The notes under the pieces were generated by a model. That model did no database searches, was not told the origin of the DNA, and saw only the letters and a program-made list of their open reading frames with translations. A stretch of 64,000 nucleotides of DNA from Strigamia acuminata. Its lineage: Eukaryota > Arthropoda > Chilopoda > Geophilomorpha > Linotaeniidae. The stretch spans positions 1,787,501 through 1,851,500 of the forward strand of contig OX442324.1 in the NCBI GenBank assembly GCA_949358305.1, given 5' to 3'. A program made the translations under genes and the position numbers. Shown one piece after another: positions 48,722 to 61,307 of the stretch (position 1 is the stretch's first letter; each line of letters opens with the position of its first letter).

Positions 48722-51700
48722 TGCAGACACACGAAGCGTCGAGGTCAAGTCGACAAGAGGAGTACAGGAGTACAGGAGTACAGGAGCAGGCAAAACGCTC
48801 CTTCAGTGTCAGGATGAGTCACGAAAAGTCGGGCTTAAAGGGAAGGGATTTGACGAGAAAAGATTAAGCGTAAAGGTCTAAAAAAGGGTAAAGAGAAAGA
48901 CCACAAACTGAATACGTTAAGGTGCTATACTTTGACGCCAAATGTGCAACTTTCCCACAAGCGAAATGGTTCAAAGACCCCAATAACTTGTTAATCTCTC
49001 ATCTTTTCCCTAAGAAAACTCGAAACAAAAGAGGCTAGAGGTAAGAGACGGATAGAGATACTCGAACCGTGGCGGTTATGTTTTCTTCGCATTCATTCAA
49101 ATAACGCTTACAAGTGAGCCTACTCGTCTTTACTTTATTTCTCTTCTCTTCTCGTTCTCGACCAACCACAATATCTGTTGAAATAGCTTAGGATCACCTT
49201 ACCGTACAGCCAAACTTCATAAACATCCTACAAAAGTATTGTAATACAAGTACTAGTATGCTATTATTACTTGTTGTAGTGTACGTGCTCTATAAAAGTT
49301 GGATATTTATATACTGATTACTGCTCGATGCACAAATTTTTACAAAAGTTAGCTTTCTTTATTTCTTTATTTCTTTATTTTTATTTTACAACAAGCACAA
49401 CAGTTAGACTATACGATCATAAACGTGGGAAAATGAGCCGCCGCTTGCTCGTAGCAATCTGTCGAACATAAATATGAAATGTACAGTTACAGTGTAGTAT
49501 CTTATATCGGGCTTGAAGCGGAAATACTACAATTCATTTAAAATTATTTTTCTCTTTTAAACCAGGTTAAATTGTACAAAAAAAGACCCTTAACATGTAA
49601 GTGTATCTTGAAAATGACTTGTCTACAATCATGAAGTAATTTCCACACATCCATGAGCTACACGTTAAACCATACGAAATACTGTACAGAGTAGCAAATG
49701 TGCTAGAAAAAAGAAAAAAATGCCCAATAAATCTTAATTGGTTTGAGCAGTATTGGCTCCAATCCACTTTAATGCGCATGCACGAGAAAAGTTGTGACTG
49801 TGCCCTTGATAATAAGCCTAATTATGCCTAACGAACAGGGAAGCCCTAATGAGTCGGTCCGCACCTTCCATCTCCCCTTCATCTGCCAAAATCCCCACGA
49901 GATAATTTAATGTCTCGGAATTGATTCGACGCGGCCGCCTAGTGGGAAATAATGGCGACACAAGCTAAAAGGCAACATCGATTTACGAGCAGCTAAGTCC
50001 CAATACAACACACAAACTCGGAACATAAACCACCTGCAACCAACAAATTCTCTCGCCTGTCACTGACAAATTTAATGATTAAGCAAAACGACACTAGTTT
50101 AATCGCCACTAGAATATTTCATCTCAACATCTGTCTATCATGTCATTCGAATTTATTATGTCATCTTAATTACAATTTTACAATTTATTAGTTTGTTTGT
50201 TATTTATTTTATTTTTTTTTTTACCATTATCGGTTACATTGCAACCTGAATGTTTTCTTCTCACCTTCTCACATAAGGAACTAGAAAGGCAAGTTTTTAT
50301 TGTACCGGTTTGGTGCAAAACTTGCAACTAATCGACATTTTAAGCCAACAGGTGTGTAAAGGTGATTTGGATTTTGTGATGTAAAAAATTCGTGTTTCTT
50401 GAATTGTTCGCAGCAATTAAAAAAATAAATAATAAGGCAATGAGAGGAAGGATTAACTCAAAGTTGAAGTAAGAACAAGAACACTAAAATCCAACAACAA
50501 ACGAGTGGCTAATCCCCCAGAAGCTGTCACAAGGGAAGAGATAAGGGCATGTTTAATCGGCGACCGATAAAACAAGTAGAATAAATGATTCCGTTCAAGA
50601 TTACATGGCTCGTGAATCCGATGGGGCAATGGAGATTCCTCAATATTCCATGAGGGACAAATCCGTTGGAGTGTGATAACAGGTCACTTGGGAGATAAAC
50701 CACTACTTATTCATTTGTACTCTAACTCCGTTCCGTACTCTAGTGCAGATATTGCTCTTTTCAAATCGCACCAATACTAGTACATGCAGCATTGCATCGC
50801 ACATAGAAAAGAAAGGTCAGTTTAAAACTCTAAGAACCTTATGATTTAAAACTTAATTGACAGTAAGCACATACTGTACCTGATTCAATTTCAGTTGTAA
50901 ATATTTAATTCATATCACTACTTCGTGCTTGATTATTGAAAACTTTAAAAGTGATAGCAAATTTTGTTGGCTTTATTTGCACACGTAACTACTGCGGTAA
51001 TAAAATGCCAACACCTCACGTAATAAATACACACCAGTCTTGATTAAACACTAACAAGTAGGTACAAAGTTTACTCGTGACTAAAACTAAACATCAGTCT
51101 TAACAGTCCAATATAATAGTCCCCAGGACAGGATGCAATCAGGGATCGGAAAGGAAAGAAAGGTTACTTTTATCAATACTTTTTCAGCACATCTTCAGTG
51201 CTAAATTAACCTATTGGATAGCTAGAATCAGGGGAAAAGGCTACTTTTACATTGCTCATTAGTGTCATTACAAATTTGTTGCAAAATATTTTTTAGAAAC
51301 ACTGCTTACAAAATTCATCAAATCTCTCTTTGAGCTCAATGATTTTTTGTTTTGTTGACAGACAACATATTTGCGAGATGATTTTTACATATAAGTAAAC
51401 AAAAATTGCAACATTTTCTACCAATGTTTGCAGAAAATATTTTTCTTTAAGTACACACACATCCATGTCATGTTGCATTTGCGTCATACGAACACACGCG
51501 ACGAGCAGCCAAATAAGGTACTGCACACTTACATCACCTAGTGACAAACATAGACACTATAAAACAGATAAACAAAGAAATCACCTGCTAAAGTGTCAAA
51601 AACATATCAAAATTATTTTGTTCGTGTTAGATGTCTATTTTTTTGAGGAGAGGGAGGGTTCAAATTGGTTTCATTTGTTGACACACTAATTTAACTTAAA

Positions 51701-52063
51701 TATACACTAGAAGAAATAATAGATGTTGATGTGTTTCAATCAAGATGTGAAGCTTGGCTAATGAAACGAATGAACGAGACAGCAACCATTAGCGTGATAT
51801 TCAAATTAGTTGTTTATTTGCATAAACGTAAGAAAACATTTCAAAAGTAAACATGCGATTCAGAGCAGATGTAAAAATGTGTAAAAGCATCAGATTTATC
51901 TTTTATTCTAAGTTTCCGGATTAACAGGATAGGGCGCACCTAATAAAAACAGTCAGTTGTAACGTTCCAATTGAGGCAGACCGTGACAGTAAAATAAGTC
52001 TGTGGTGTATTTTTTAAAAATTGATGTTTTTTCCTCTTTAAAATAGAATTTTCCTCCTTCTAG
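48722..52063. other. No gene found
   Basis: GTACAGGA tandem units at 48758-48790 and CTTTATTT at 49354-49383. GCGCACCTAA at about 51935-51944 looks like a lone terminus of the TTAGGTGC family. No exon with both splice signals and a long frame was found. Confidence 0.4.
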
Positions 52064-52180
52064 CATCTCAAAATGATTCGTCCGCTGTGGATGTAAAGGA
52101 TTTTCCTACTGCAGATCAGCTCCCTCCAGTGGCTCAAGATGTGACCTGTAATTTTGGAGGTATTATTAATGCAAAAATAA
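52064..52180 (+). CDS. Possible internal exon (117 bp), product unknown
   Basis: A pyrimidine tract ending TTCCTCCTTCTAG precedes it and a consensus donor GTAAGT (52181-52186) follows. Of the three frames only one is open throughout. It reads SQNDSSAVDVKDFPTADQ in its first half and ends DVTCNFGGIINAKI, an acidic, non-repetitive composition that looks coding. The length is a multiple of three, so phase is kept. I recognise no domain and found no partner exon. It may be an exon of a host gene or of a lost retroelement; a 38-codon open frame between chance splice sites cannot be excluded. Confidence 0.3.
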
Positions 52181-52904
52181 GTAAGTAAATTTAAGAAAAG
52201 TGCCCCAGCGTTACCTAGAGTCTTTTGGATATGATTTAAAGATGCGTCTTTGGACCCACTCATGGAAGAACGAATGAAATTCAGCAAAATTTGTAGATTT
52301 CAAATAATCTGCAATTTGTTAATGTTTCGGGTTTTGGCCCTTTGATGTTTCCTGACTTGAAGTTGAATCGTACAGTAAGCGTAAAGATAACGGCACAGAA
52401 AGTGTTTTGCAGGTGTTTATTCCACTTGCTAACACATGTTTGGAATTGGAGCGTGCTGATTATCCGTCACTACTATGACCTTGATTGGAGGAGTAAACAC
52501 GTATTTGGCCCGATAGAGCCGAATGGGTTTGAAAGATGAACGTCTTCCCAGATTTCGACCCTCGTGTTTGCTATGAAGCCTACGAGAAATCTATGTTTGC
52601 CCCTTCTTCTGATCGCAGATGTTATTTCCACGCAGCGCAGCCTGCATCCTGCAGTCGTCCTTGCGGCACTTGCAGAAAATCATAAGAAGAAATAGTTGAT
52701 TCCTTGCATCTTTCTAGCTCGAATAGTTCTTGTGCAAGAATTAATAAATTGCCTCTAAGTCTACAATGTTGGCTCATCCAAACACATAATGGTGGAATTT
52801 GTGCTCACCATATACTGAAACCCTCACACTCGATCTAGGCACAGCTTTTTGAGCACATTAGGAGCAAACTGGTGAACGCAATAGGGCAATGAGTACCAGT
52901 TGAG

Positions 52905-53868
52905 TCTATTATTGGAAATAAACACTCCAACTCCCATTGGGGAGGCATCCCGTGTGAATACAAGGTTTTCTTCGAATCATAATGGTGGAGTGCCGACTTG
53001 GCAGCCACTTGATCTCAATTCCACGTCACGTTGTCACAAGTAAGCTAATAGAGCGCTCTAGTAACGTGGAGAGGTTAGGAATGAACTTGCTATAATAGTT
53101 TACCAAGCCAAAGGTAGACTTTAAGCTTAATGGTGAGATGTCAATAGCACATGTGGCATCGATCGAAGTGATGCGACGCTTCGATGTACAGTATTTAGTT
53201 CGAGAAATTGCAGAGGACATCAAAAACTTGCACTATATTCGATTTGACATCAAACCACTTGGTTGCTGGCCTGATGATGGTGAAGAGACCCGAGTGAGTG
53301 TGAATGGTACACAACTGCTTGCTTTCTTCATCCAACTCCAATTGATTGTACACACTCTTCAGATTCAAGGTGGAGTAGGTCTCCATCGCACAATTTGGCT
53401 ACTACGTACATCTGAAAATAAAGGCAAGGGATACCAATTAAGTGACTCGGCTTTATATACGGTGTGCTTGTAACTCCCTGCAATTTTTAAAGTTCCATCT
53501 GATTTCTTCACATGCATTACGGGTGTTGCACACTTAGCAGATGCCTCTACACGTGATTTCATCACAAATGAAGCGGACATGCCTTCAGGAAAATTAATGT
53601 TACCATCAGGTTCACATCGATGTGGACAGTCAAGACTGTATCGCCCAATTTTGTTATAGAACACACTCTCGTGTTTGTGGAGAAGCACCTGCAGGACAGC
53701 GGCAGAGGCAGAGTCGACAGCTGGCGAAGCATCCGGCGATGAAGCGATGGAATGGATGTCAGCAAACGACAACAATCCAAAAGGTTGAAGCCAATCGCAT
53801 CCCACGAGAGGTACAGGACCAGACAAAGAGGCAAACCGTAGCCACGACCATGTTGGAAGGGGCTTCAA
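52905..53868 (-). pseudogene. pol: Ty3/gypsy pol relic (RT and RNase H pieces)
   Basis: Read on the minus strand from 53868, a PR-RT linker (VGCDWLQPFGLL) is followed by RT text ATPVMHVKKSDGTLKIAGSY and YPLPLFSDV. Then comes YSTLNLKSVYNQLELDEESK with TIHTHSGLF. Next, after a jump, FGLVNYYSKFIPNLSTLL, and finally an RNase H start LVFTRDASPMGVGVFISN (about 52985-52925). The order and wording are gypsy/Metaviridae. The first catalytic Asp is Asn here (TLNLKSVY). The region with the YxDD box is deleted between about 53195 and 53170. Several frame changes and stops are present. No LTRs are attached. Confidence 0.85.
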
Positions 53869-53889
53869 TCACTTTTGTGACGAGGTTGC

Positions 53890-55918
53890 TTTAGCGACTC
53901 AAGCAAAATGATGGTTAGGCCAAGTTAGATTAGGTTAGGTCAGGTTCGAGTCACTTCCATCCCTAAAACGGCATCGCTAATGGGGACCCAGTTCAATAGA
54001 GAACTACGGTAGTAAGGAGAAATTACTATACAAGAGTTGCCATGAAAATATTTGGGACATTCAGAGAAGAACATGAAGGGAAGAGTTGGCAATTACTATT
54101 ACAAGGGTTGGGTTATTCTTGTCACTCAACAAATTATTTTTTTTATCAAATCCACTTTTTCCCATTTTTGTCTGCATTTTAAACAGTTCATACGGATGAC
54201 TTTTATCATCAGCCATTACAAAAATGACATTGAATGGCATCATTTGCATTTAATGGCACATTCACCCAGACATGTCAGCTTTTAGAAAAAAGAATGCCAA
54301 TTGGAAACCATAACATCTAATACAATAATTACTGTATTTTTTTTCTACAAAGAAAACACAGACGAGGAAGACAAACAAAAAACCCCCTGAAATTTCACAC
54401 ACTTTTTTTGGACACATCTCTTTTCTACAATTATTATAGACCCCGATTTTAGTTGGTTCTGTACTTACAGGTCATTTAGATTTTTTGTACGAAATAATAA
54501 ATTAGATTAAGCCACTGAAACATTTTTTAAAATATAAACTAGAGATATCAATGGATGATAATAGTGTAGAATTTGTATTTCTTTAAAAATTGCAACGCCA
54601 AAAGTGAAGGAATTTTTTTTATTGATATTTTAAATTTTGGCCGTATTCACCCACGGCAGGCATAGATTGGCATTTGTCCATTAAGCTCCTGAACCACAAC
54701 TCCCTAGCCTCAAGTGCCTTCTTATTTGCAGATTTAAGGTCACCTCTGGAATGCAGTTTCTGACTTGTGAGTCTGCTTGCTGCCGTTGCAATGCTTGAAG
54801 CATTCTAAACATACCAACATACTTCCCGCCAACCAAAGTATTAAATCGAAATGACATTATAAAATGACAAGACTCGTCAGAATTTGTGCTCCTGGGTTGA
54901 TTAGTCTGCTAGATTCTGTAGCAGTTCCACGCCTTAGGAGGAAACTTAAAAGTTTTTCGCACTGCCTTTTCAATTGCTCGTATGCGATAATGACTTGTGT
55001 CGATGGGAGAAAGAACAGGACAGGCAACTGTCTAACCATAAGCTTTTAATCATTTAATCGAATGAATGCCCTTGAATGCCCTTGACAGTATAGTCATTTC
55101 AGATTCAACTGGAGTTAGGGAAATATTTTTTTTTTACTAATTCTCTACTGGTGTCACTTATGTATCAAACATTTTTCTCAAGTGGCCCTGCACCCCTTGC
55201 CCTGTAAGGTTCGTAACTGTGCTAATGGATAAGTTGGCCTTGTACCGAGTACGTTGTAAATGTAACTAATCAAGTGCAACTTTACTGTTACGTGTTCAAC
55301 GTTTTATCATAACAACTGTATAGCAATATAAGTTTACTGTACAACAACAACAACGGGTGAAAATCGCAACTCACGGATTGGTTTTGAGAAACACCGGTCT
55401 TGTTTTCGCCCTTGAAACGATGGAGAGGAGAAGAGAGGAAAAGGCAAGCAATGAAACCTTCATCTCTAAGGTTGTCCCCAACATTTACAGAGTATTTTCT
55501 TGATCAAGATAACCGTGCAAGGTGATACGAGGTGATACGGACGAAAGTTGTGTGCAAAATACTCGTTCACGCCAACCTGTGGATGCTGGAGCTGGACTGC
55601 CGGGTGTTCTCCTGGATTGTTCATTGTGGAAAAGCAGCTCGTTTTCAGCGACTTGGTCCTGGCGGCACCAGCTGGAGATGACTCCCCAAGATCACCGCAG
55701 CATTGGCAAGGGCAGCTTTCTGTGGCTCATTTGATGTCTCCCAAGCAAGCATCGACTCATACCCGTGGCGAACATCGACGTACTTGCGGCGGCCATTACC
55801 GACTCAACACAAAACATCGGAAAAGGACAACGCTCACAATAATAAAGAGCTTTTTAACCGAAAGGAAAAGGAACCCAGGCCTGGGTCAGCGTGGCAATTG
55901 TCGGTAGTTATAATTAAA
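53890..55918. other. No certain gene; possible BEL gag upstream part
   Basis: GTTAGATTAGGTTAGGTCAGG at 53925-53945 resembles the GGTTA-rich strings common in arthropod DNA. 55522-55907 has overlapping frames that may be the N-terminal side of the BEL gag relic that follows, but I see no diagnostic motif there. Confidence 0.35.
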
Positions 55919-56092
55919 TGCTAATTTTGTGATTCTGCAGACCATAATCGAAAGAGATGTCCATGCACGATGGAAGAGAGATGCAAAAGATTACAAAGGA
56001 GGGAAATTTGCTTGCGATGCTTGAGAAAAGTACCCCACAAGACTGAAGAATGCAGAATTCAAATGAAATGCTACAGCTGTGAAGGCCGTTAA
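55919..56092 (+). pseudogene. gag: BEL/Pao Gag zinc-knuckle relic
   Basis: The frame reads C-*-F-C-D-S-A-D-H-N-R-K-R-C, then EERCKRLQRREICLRCLRK, then HKTEECRIQMKCYSCEGR and a stop at 56092. The C-x2-C-x4-H-x4-C finger, the helical K/R stretch and the following C-x2-C...H...C and C-x2-C pattern match the nucleocapsid end of BEL/Pao Gag (LCFRCLKKGHRAKEC type). A TAA lies within the first finger. No protease or RT follows, so only this piece survives. It would have bound element RNA. Confidence 0.65.
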
Positions 56093-57325
56093 TTGATCCG
56101 TTAATTGGTGGGTTTTCTCTAGTTTATGAGCGCCTTTTTCATTGGAGTTCAAAATGGATCACACATTCTTTTACCCCTTTTTTTCTCGTTTTAAAAATAG
56201 AATAAACCAGTGTTATTTTGCTTCTCAAGACAAATGGTTGTGTTTCATTTTTATCTACTCAAGACGCCATTTTTATATTCCACCTATCTTTAAAAAAACT
56301 GTTAAATCACATTTGTATTCAAGGACTTTTAAAACTTGCTGCTGAATTCGAGTTAATGTAATCTTATTCAAATTTAACAGCTCCCAACACCTTTTCCAGC
56401 AAAGATGAATCACTACCCCCAAAAGCGGCTATTCGATTGGATCCTAATCCATCCAGCTCACCAGTTCGGTATAAAGTCAATCAAATATGAACACTTTCTC
56501 TTGGGGAAGGCATGTTGTGTTTGCGTACTTACAAGTTAGTTACAACAATTGATAATTATGCCTGAGTTCCTTTGGGGACTCAGTCCCGACTCAACATACA
56601 GTACACAATATTTACTTTTGAAATCAAGTTGAACCGTTTAAAATGTTTTGTACACCAGTAGACAAAGTTTTAACTAGTTATACATCAACATCAACCGAAG
56701 GATGCATAAAGAATGTTGTGTTGCTTAACATCCATCATTTTAAGGAATTGCAACTTTACACTAAAAGATGCCCATTCCCAGAACATTTTCAAGTAATTGT
56801 AACAGGTTATTCAAACAAAGCTGTTCAAATCTATTGAACTTATATTGAATTCATACATCCTTTAATCGTATTGGAAATTCAAGATTTTGTTATGTTTTAG
56901 TATAAGTTTATATAGTGCAATACACGTCCCAATCAACTGGCACGGCTTGATTGTCTTGCTTTTTATTTGACTTGATTTTTTCCATTTGGTTTATTTGGAA
57001 TTTGGCTTAGAATTTTGGTTTAAATTCAAAGGAGTTTATAAAAGAATTCGCTATATTAGGTCTAAAAAAAAACTCTAATATTAATAAACTGTTTTTCTTT
57101 AACTTTAAGAGTGATTTTTTAAAGAGCAAAGTACGGACAAAACCCACAGATTTTTGTTATACAGAATAGACGGATCCACTGAATCAAACCGGAGCCTGCA
57201 GACAATTCAATGATCAAAATTACTGAATTTTATCATGGAAAATTATTTCAAATATACTTTAGTGTACTGTGTTACTTTAGTTCTGAACAATGTCCAATTT
57301 CATTGTTGAACCTGGCTCAAGACGA

Positions 57326-57409
57326 TTGGAGATTTGGAAAATGCAATGCTGTTTCCCATCATTTTAAGAAACAATAACTTTACACTAATAGACGGGCATT
57401 GAAAGATAT
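57326..57409 (+). repeat. 84-bp direct repeat, copy A
   Basis: Identical base for base to 57570-57653. It begins TTGGAGATTTGGAAAATGCA and ends GGGCATTGAAAGATAT. Flanking bases differ. Confidence 0.95.
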
Positions 57410-57569
57410 TTTAGAAGGTAAATTCATAAAAATTTTCTTTACGTTTCTTTCTGTAAATATTAATATTGAGAGTTGTTGATATATTTTTTTCATAATTGCA
57501 CGTTTGTTTCTTATTGACAACAAATACGAAAACTCACATATAGAAATTAGCACAACGTTCCTGTATATT

Positions 57570-57653
57570 TTGGAGATTTGGAAAATGCAATGCTGTTTCC
57601 CATCATTTTAAGAAACAATAACTTTACACTAATAGACGGGCATTGAAAGATAT
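57570..57653 (+). repeat. 84-bp direct repeat, copy B
   Basis: An exact copy of 57326-57409, 160 bp downstream, with different flanks and no obvious target duplication. Confidence 0.95.
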
Positions 57654-59090
57654 AAGATATATGTATAAATCTCCAATATGTTAATCATTTTAACACATCA
57701 TTTATATAATTCATCTCAACTTTAAACAAAAAAAACTTTCAAATCTCCCAGATCTCATTACCCACAGAAAATTATTTAACTAGTATTTGAAATGCCACAT
57801 GATCATTGGCAGTTGACACAATCACGAGCACTAGGATAAAAGAATGCAGTAAAAAATGATCAATTAATCTATCCAAGAAGACACCAAGAACGAAGATAAG
57901 CTTAGTTTCAGACCTGATATGACTAAAATGCTGAAATATTGAAATACTGTGTACTGGCAAACGGATTCCTTGAAAGAAGAGGACACAATTTCCACTCAAT
58001 ATTTACCAACCCCAGTTAAACCCTAAATAAATATTATTGCATTTGCCAGATTTCATAACCATTAAAAAATATCAAACTGATGCAGTGCAATTCACAGTAG
58101 GCACACAAATTGCCAATTACGGAAAGAATAAAATATTGTGTTTGAATTTGTTATACAAATCGTCATTCATGTTTTAAACATTTCTCCAGGCATTGTAGAT
58201 GCTGCACCAATACATTGGCACGCATTTTTCTTGTACCAATATTATCAATATATAATATTGTATTGGTATATGCCACACTCATACAGTGGAATGCAGTCTT
58301 ACAGTACCTAAATTTTCTGTACTGTATTGTTTTTGGTAAATGCTACACCCTTACAGTGGAATGCAGGCCTACAATACCAAATTAAATTTATCCAAAAATC
58401 TAGCCAATTCTTAAAACTGCAAAACGAATAGAGACTAAGAAAAATGGAAAAGAAAAACCCCGAGTTCCAGGAGGAATTGAAACAACAAATTACAGTGTAT
58501 ATATCCTAGGAAAGGATCCCAAACCACTGACACAATTAATGAAAAAAAAACCTAAAATGTACTTGGTGATGATTTAAATACCAGATGACATGTTATAGTA
58601 ATTATAACAAAAAGCAACAACGGATGCTACGCAAGATTAGAAGCAGAATTGGCACAACAACCTGAATTCAGACATTTCAAAAACAATAAATCTAGACATC
58701 TAACGGTGGATGCCAGATTACCCCGAATTATAATTTCAACACCAAACACGATTTTTAGAAATTTTTAAATAAAATAAACGGAATAATTTCGATCGAGCCA
58801 AAGCTGTTTCAAATAGAACAACAAACAAGTGCAACCACTTTCGTATCGACAGCAATTACTTTAGAAGCGGAAACAGCAAATGAAAAACTTGAAAAAAATT
58901 ATCACACACGGGACCTAAAATATTGGCAAGAAACTAGGATCAGAATAAAAGACTAGGGCAAACCAAGTCTCCCCAGACTGCACATATCGGTACATCTTCA
59001 AAATTGTAGTTACTGTAGAGAACATTAATTGCCCCAATATAAAGTACCGGCACTTCTAATGTGAAAACGGGCTGAAGGACAAGCCACCTA

Positions 59091-60655
59091 AGGTGCGCGC
59101 CATAAGTATAGAATAATCAGTTTTTTCAAAATATTTCTGTTTGTGCTTCATCTGGAATCAAACCAATTTTTTAATAAATGTATTTTGGCATTAGAATTCA
59201 TTTAAAATTAACAGGTTTATAACTTTTGTAGAAAAATAAATTTGGCAGTGATTTTTCTTAAAAATGGGGGTGACATAAGTATAGAATATTTTAGGTTTGA
59301 TGTAAAAAAATGGATAAAATTAATATCACATAGCATGCCTTTGTTTGATTAGTCAATCAGTGATTATGTCATCAATTTTCTGCCATTTTTGAATTGTATT
59401 ACTTGCTATTTTCTTATTTTGATGCAATCCCTTGTGCAAAACTTGTAAGCATTGTAGAAATCGCTGAAATATGGCAATTAAAGTTAGTGGGGCTCTCCAA
59501 ACAGCAAATCCATAGAAGATCAGGCAGAAATTAATCAATTATATCAAAAGTCCTAATCCAAAGATGAAAATTAAATATGGAAGCAAGACGGGGCGGACCA
59601 AAAGTGACCATGCAGTAAGTGAACAGGAATATTTTGTGCCTGGGACTGACTTTGCTGTTGTCTGCAAATAAAATTTGCACACATGTAGATGTAATTGTGT
59701 CTTTAGCAAACAATTCAAAGCAGACTAAACAATTGTGATCACATTTGTTATAAAAAAATAGCTGTACAACTGTGGTTAACTGAAGCCCATAAATTGAAGT
59801 TCTCTGATTAGACTAATACCAAGCTGCCCTGGACCAAATCATGAAACTGGGTGCTTTTTACAGACAAAATACACTTCAACTTAGATGGTCTGGATGGTTA
59901 GTGTAATAAGTGGCAAGATTTAAGGAGAGGAGAGAGGTTTTCTCAGTGGGCAGAATCATGTGATGGTTTGGGTGACACCGGGCGAAAATTACAGGCAAAC
60001 ATCATAATAATGAAAGGATGGAAAGATTCACAGAAGTATAAGGAAGTGTTGAACATGCATTTATTGCCATTTGGATGGAAAATTGTGGCAATAAATGGGT
60101 GTTTCAGCAGGACAATGCTCACTGCATAGTCACTTTTGATCTTTCCTGTCTGCTTTCACATTTGGATTTCATGTTTTTGTTAGAATTTTTGATGCAATTG
60201 ACTAATCTCTTTCAATTTCTTCCTAATCTTCTATCAATTTGTTGTTTGGTGAACCCCAGTGCCTTTAATCGCTTTATTTCAGCGATTTCCACAGTGAATG
60301 CAAGTTTTGTACAAGGGATTGCTTCAAAATAAGAAAATAGCAAGTAATAAAATTCAAAAATTGCAGAAAATTGATGACATATTCACTGATTAACTAATCA
60401 GACAAAGGCATGTTATGTGATATTAATTTTATTCATTTTTTTGCATCAAACCTAAAATATTCTATACTTATGTCACCCCCATTTTTATGTAAAATCACTG
60501 CCAAATTTATTTTTCTACAAAAGTTATAAACCTGTTAATTTTAAATGAATTCTAATGCCAAAATACATTTATAAAAAAATTGGTTTGATTCCAGATGAAG
60601 CGCAAAAAGAAATATTTTAAAAAAACTGATTATTCTATACTTATGGCGCGCACCT
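59091..60655 (+). mobile_element. Tc1-like transposon with giant inverted arms (rearranged)
   Basis: The 1565-bp element is flanked by TA. Its termini, AGGTGCGCGCCATAAGTATA and the inverted match at 60655, are perfect for over 25 bp. The inverted similarity runs on for about 440 bp on each side (59091 to about 59540; about 60195 to 60655), far longer than ordinary Tc1 ends. The left arm contains the helix-turn-helix coding start of the transposase, so the right arm is an inverted copy of it. The total size is close to a normal Tc1. Confidence 0.88.
59430..60140 (+). pseudogene. Tc1/Tc3-type transposase, decayed, lacking its C-terminus
   Basis: The N-terminal helix-turn-helix text LSKQQIHRRSGRN and SIISKVLIQ is at about 59490-59550. 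The first catalytic Asp is in FTDKIHFNLDG (59857-59890). WQDLRR-ERF and NHVMVWV follow, then KDSQKYKEVLNMHLLPF, then the second Asp in CFQQDNAHC (60102-60128). Frames shift several times and stops occur. The third acidic residue (normally in PDLNPIE) is missing because the sequence after 60195 is the inverted arm. Confidence 0.85.
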
Positions 60656-60876
60656 TATTACAGTCTGCACCCCGTATCTTGATGCCAAAATCAAACTCGC
60701 AATCCGTCTCCTGGGAACACAAACACAACTTATACGCCATTTTAAGAAGAAAAATAGATACTGGCACTAATTCACTTGTATGCAAGAAACAATTTTAGAC
60801 TTGTGTTTTAATGAGCAGAAAATTAAACATAGTGTTTGAATTTGACGAGAAGATACCAGAACTGTAGTCACTGCTA

Positions 60877-61305
60877 CCGTATTACCTCACATTAAGCCGC
60901 ATGCCGGTATATTTTGAGTTATACCAGCAGGCCGATAAACCTCGTTTATAACGGCATGCCGGTGTAAGTGAGTACAATTTTTTTTTTTAATTTTGAGCCC
61001 AAAACATGCTTAAAACGCATATTTAAATGTCCAAGATGTAGGAAATTGGCCTTAATTTCTACAAATTTTCCCAAAAGTTTAGAAGTAATCTTTAGAATAT
61101 AAAGAAAACTTCAATTTCAGGCCCAAATTTTAACATAATTATTCATCTGGGCTCTTTTATAGAAAAACACAAAAAACCAGTTTTTTCACTTATACCGGCA
61201 CGTTTCGTTGTATACCAGCATGCCGGTATAAATTTTTTGTGCCCAATTTTGAAAAGCTGGTAAACCCATGCCCAGCAGCATGCCGCTTTATGTGAGGTAA
61301 TACGG
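60877..61305. mobile_element. MITE with CCGTATTACCTCACAT ends and GCATGCCGG motifs
   Basis: The 429-bp element is flanked by TA. Its ends are CCGTATTACCTCACATTAAG and, inverted, CCGTATTACCTCACATAAAG. Copies of GCATGCCGGTRTA lie at about 60899, 60951 and 61208, arranged within the arms, with TATAACG and TATACC text like the internal sites of pogo-type elements. Non-coding. Confidence 0.82.
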
Positions 61306-61307
61306 TA

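Larger units (their letters stand above)
56095..59090. other. Non-coding sequence with a short dispersed duplication
   Basis: Apart from the 84-bp duplication listed separately I see AT-rich DNA and short unsupported ORFs. A partial third relative of that duplication is at about 56729-56795. Confidence 0.45.

Noticed and set aside
53925-53945. Telomere-like TTAGG repeats
   Set aside because: Only two adjacent units in imperfect context; not a telomeric array.
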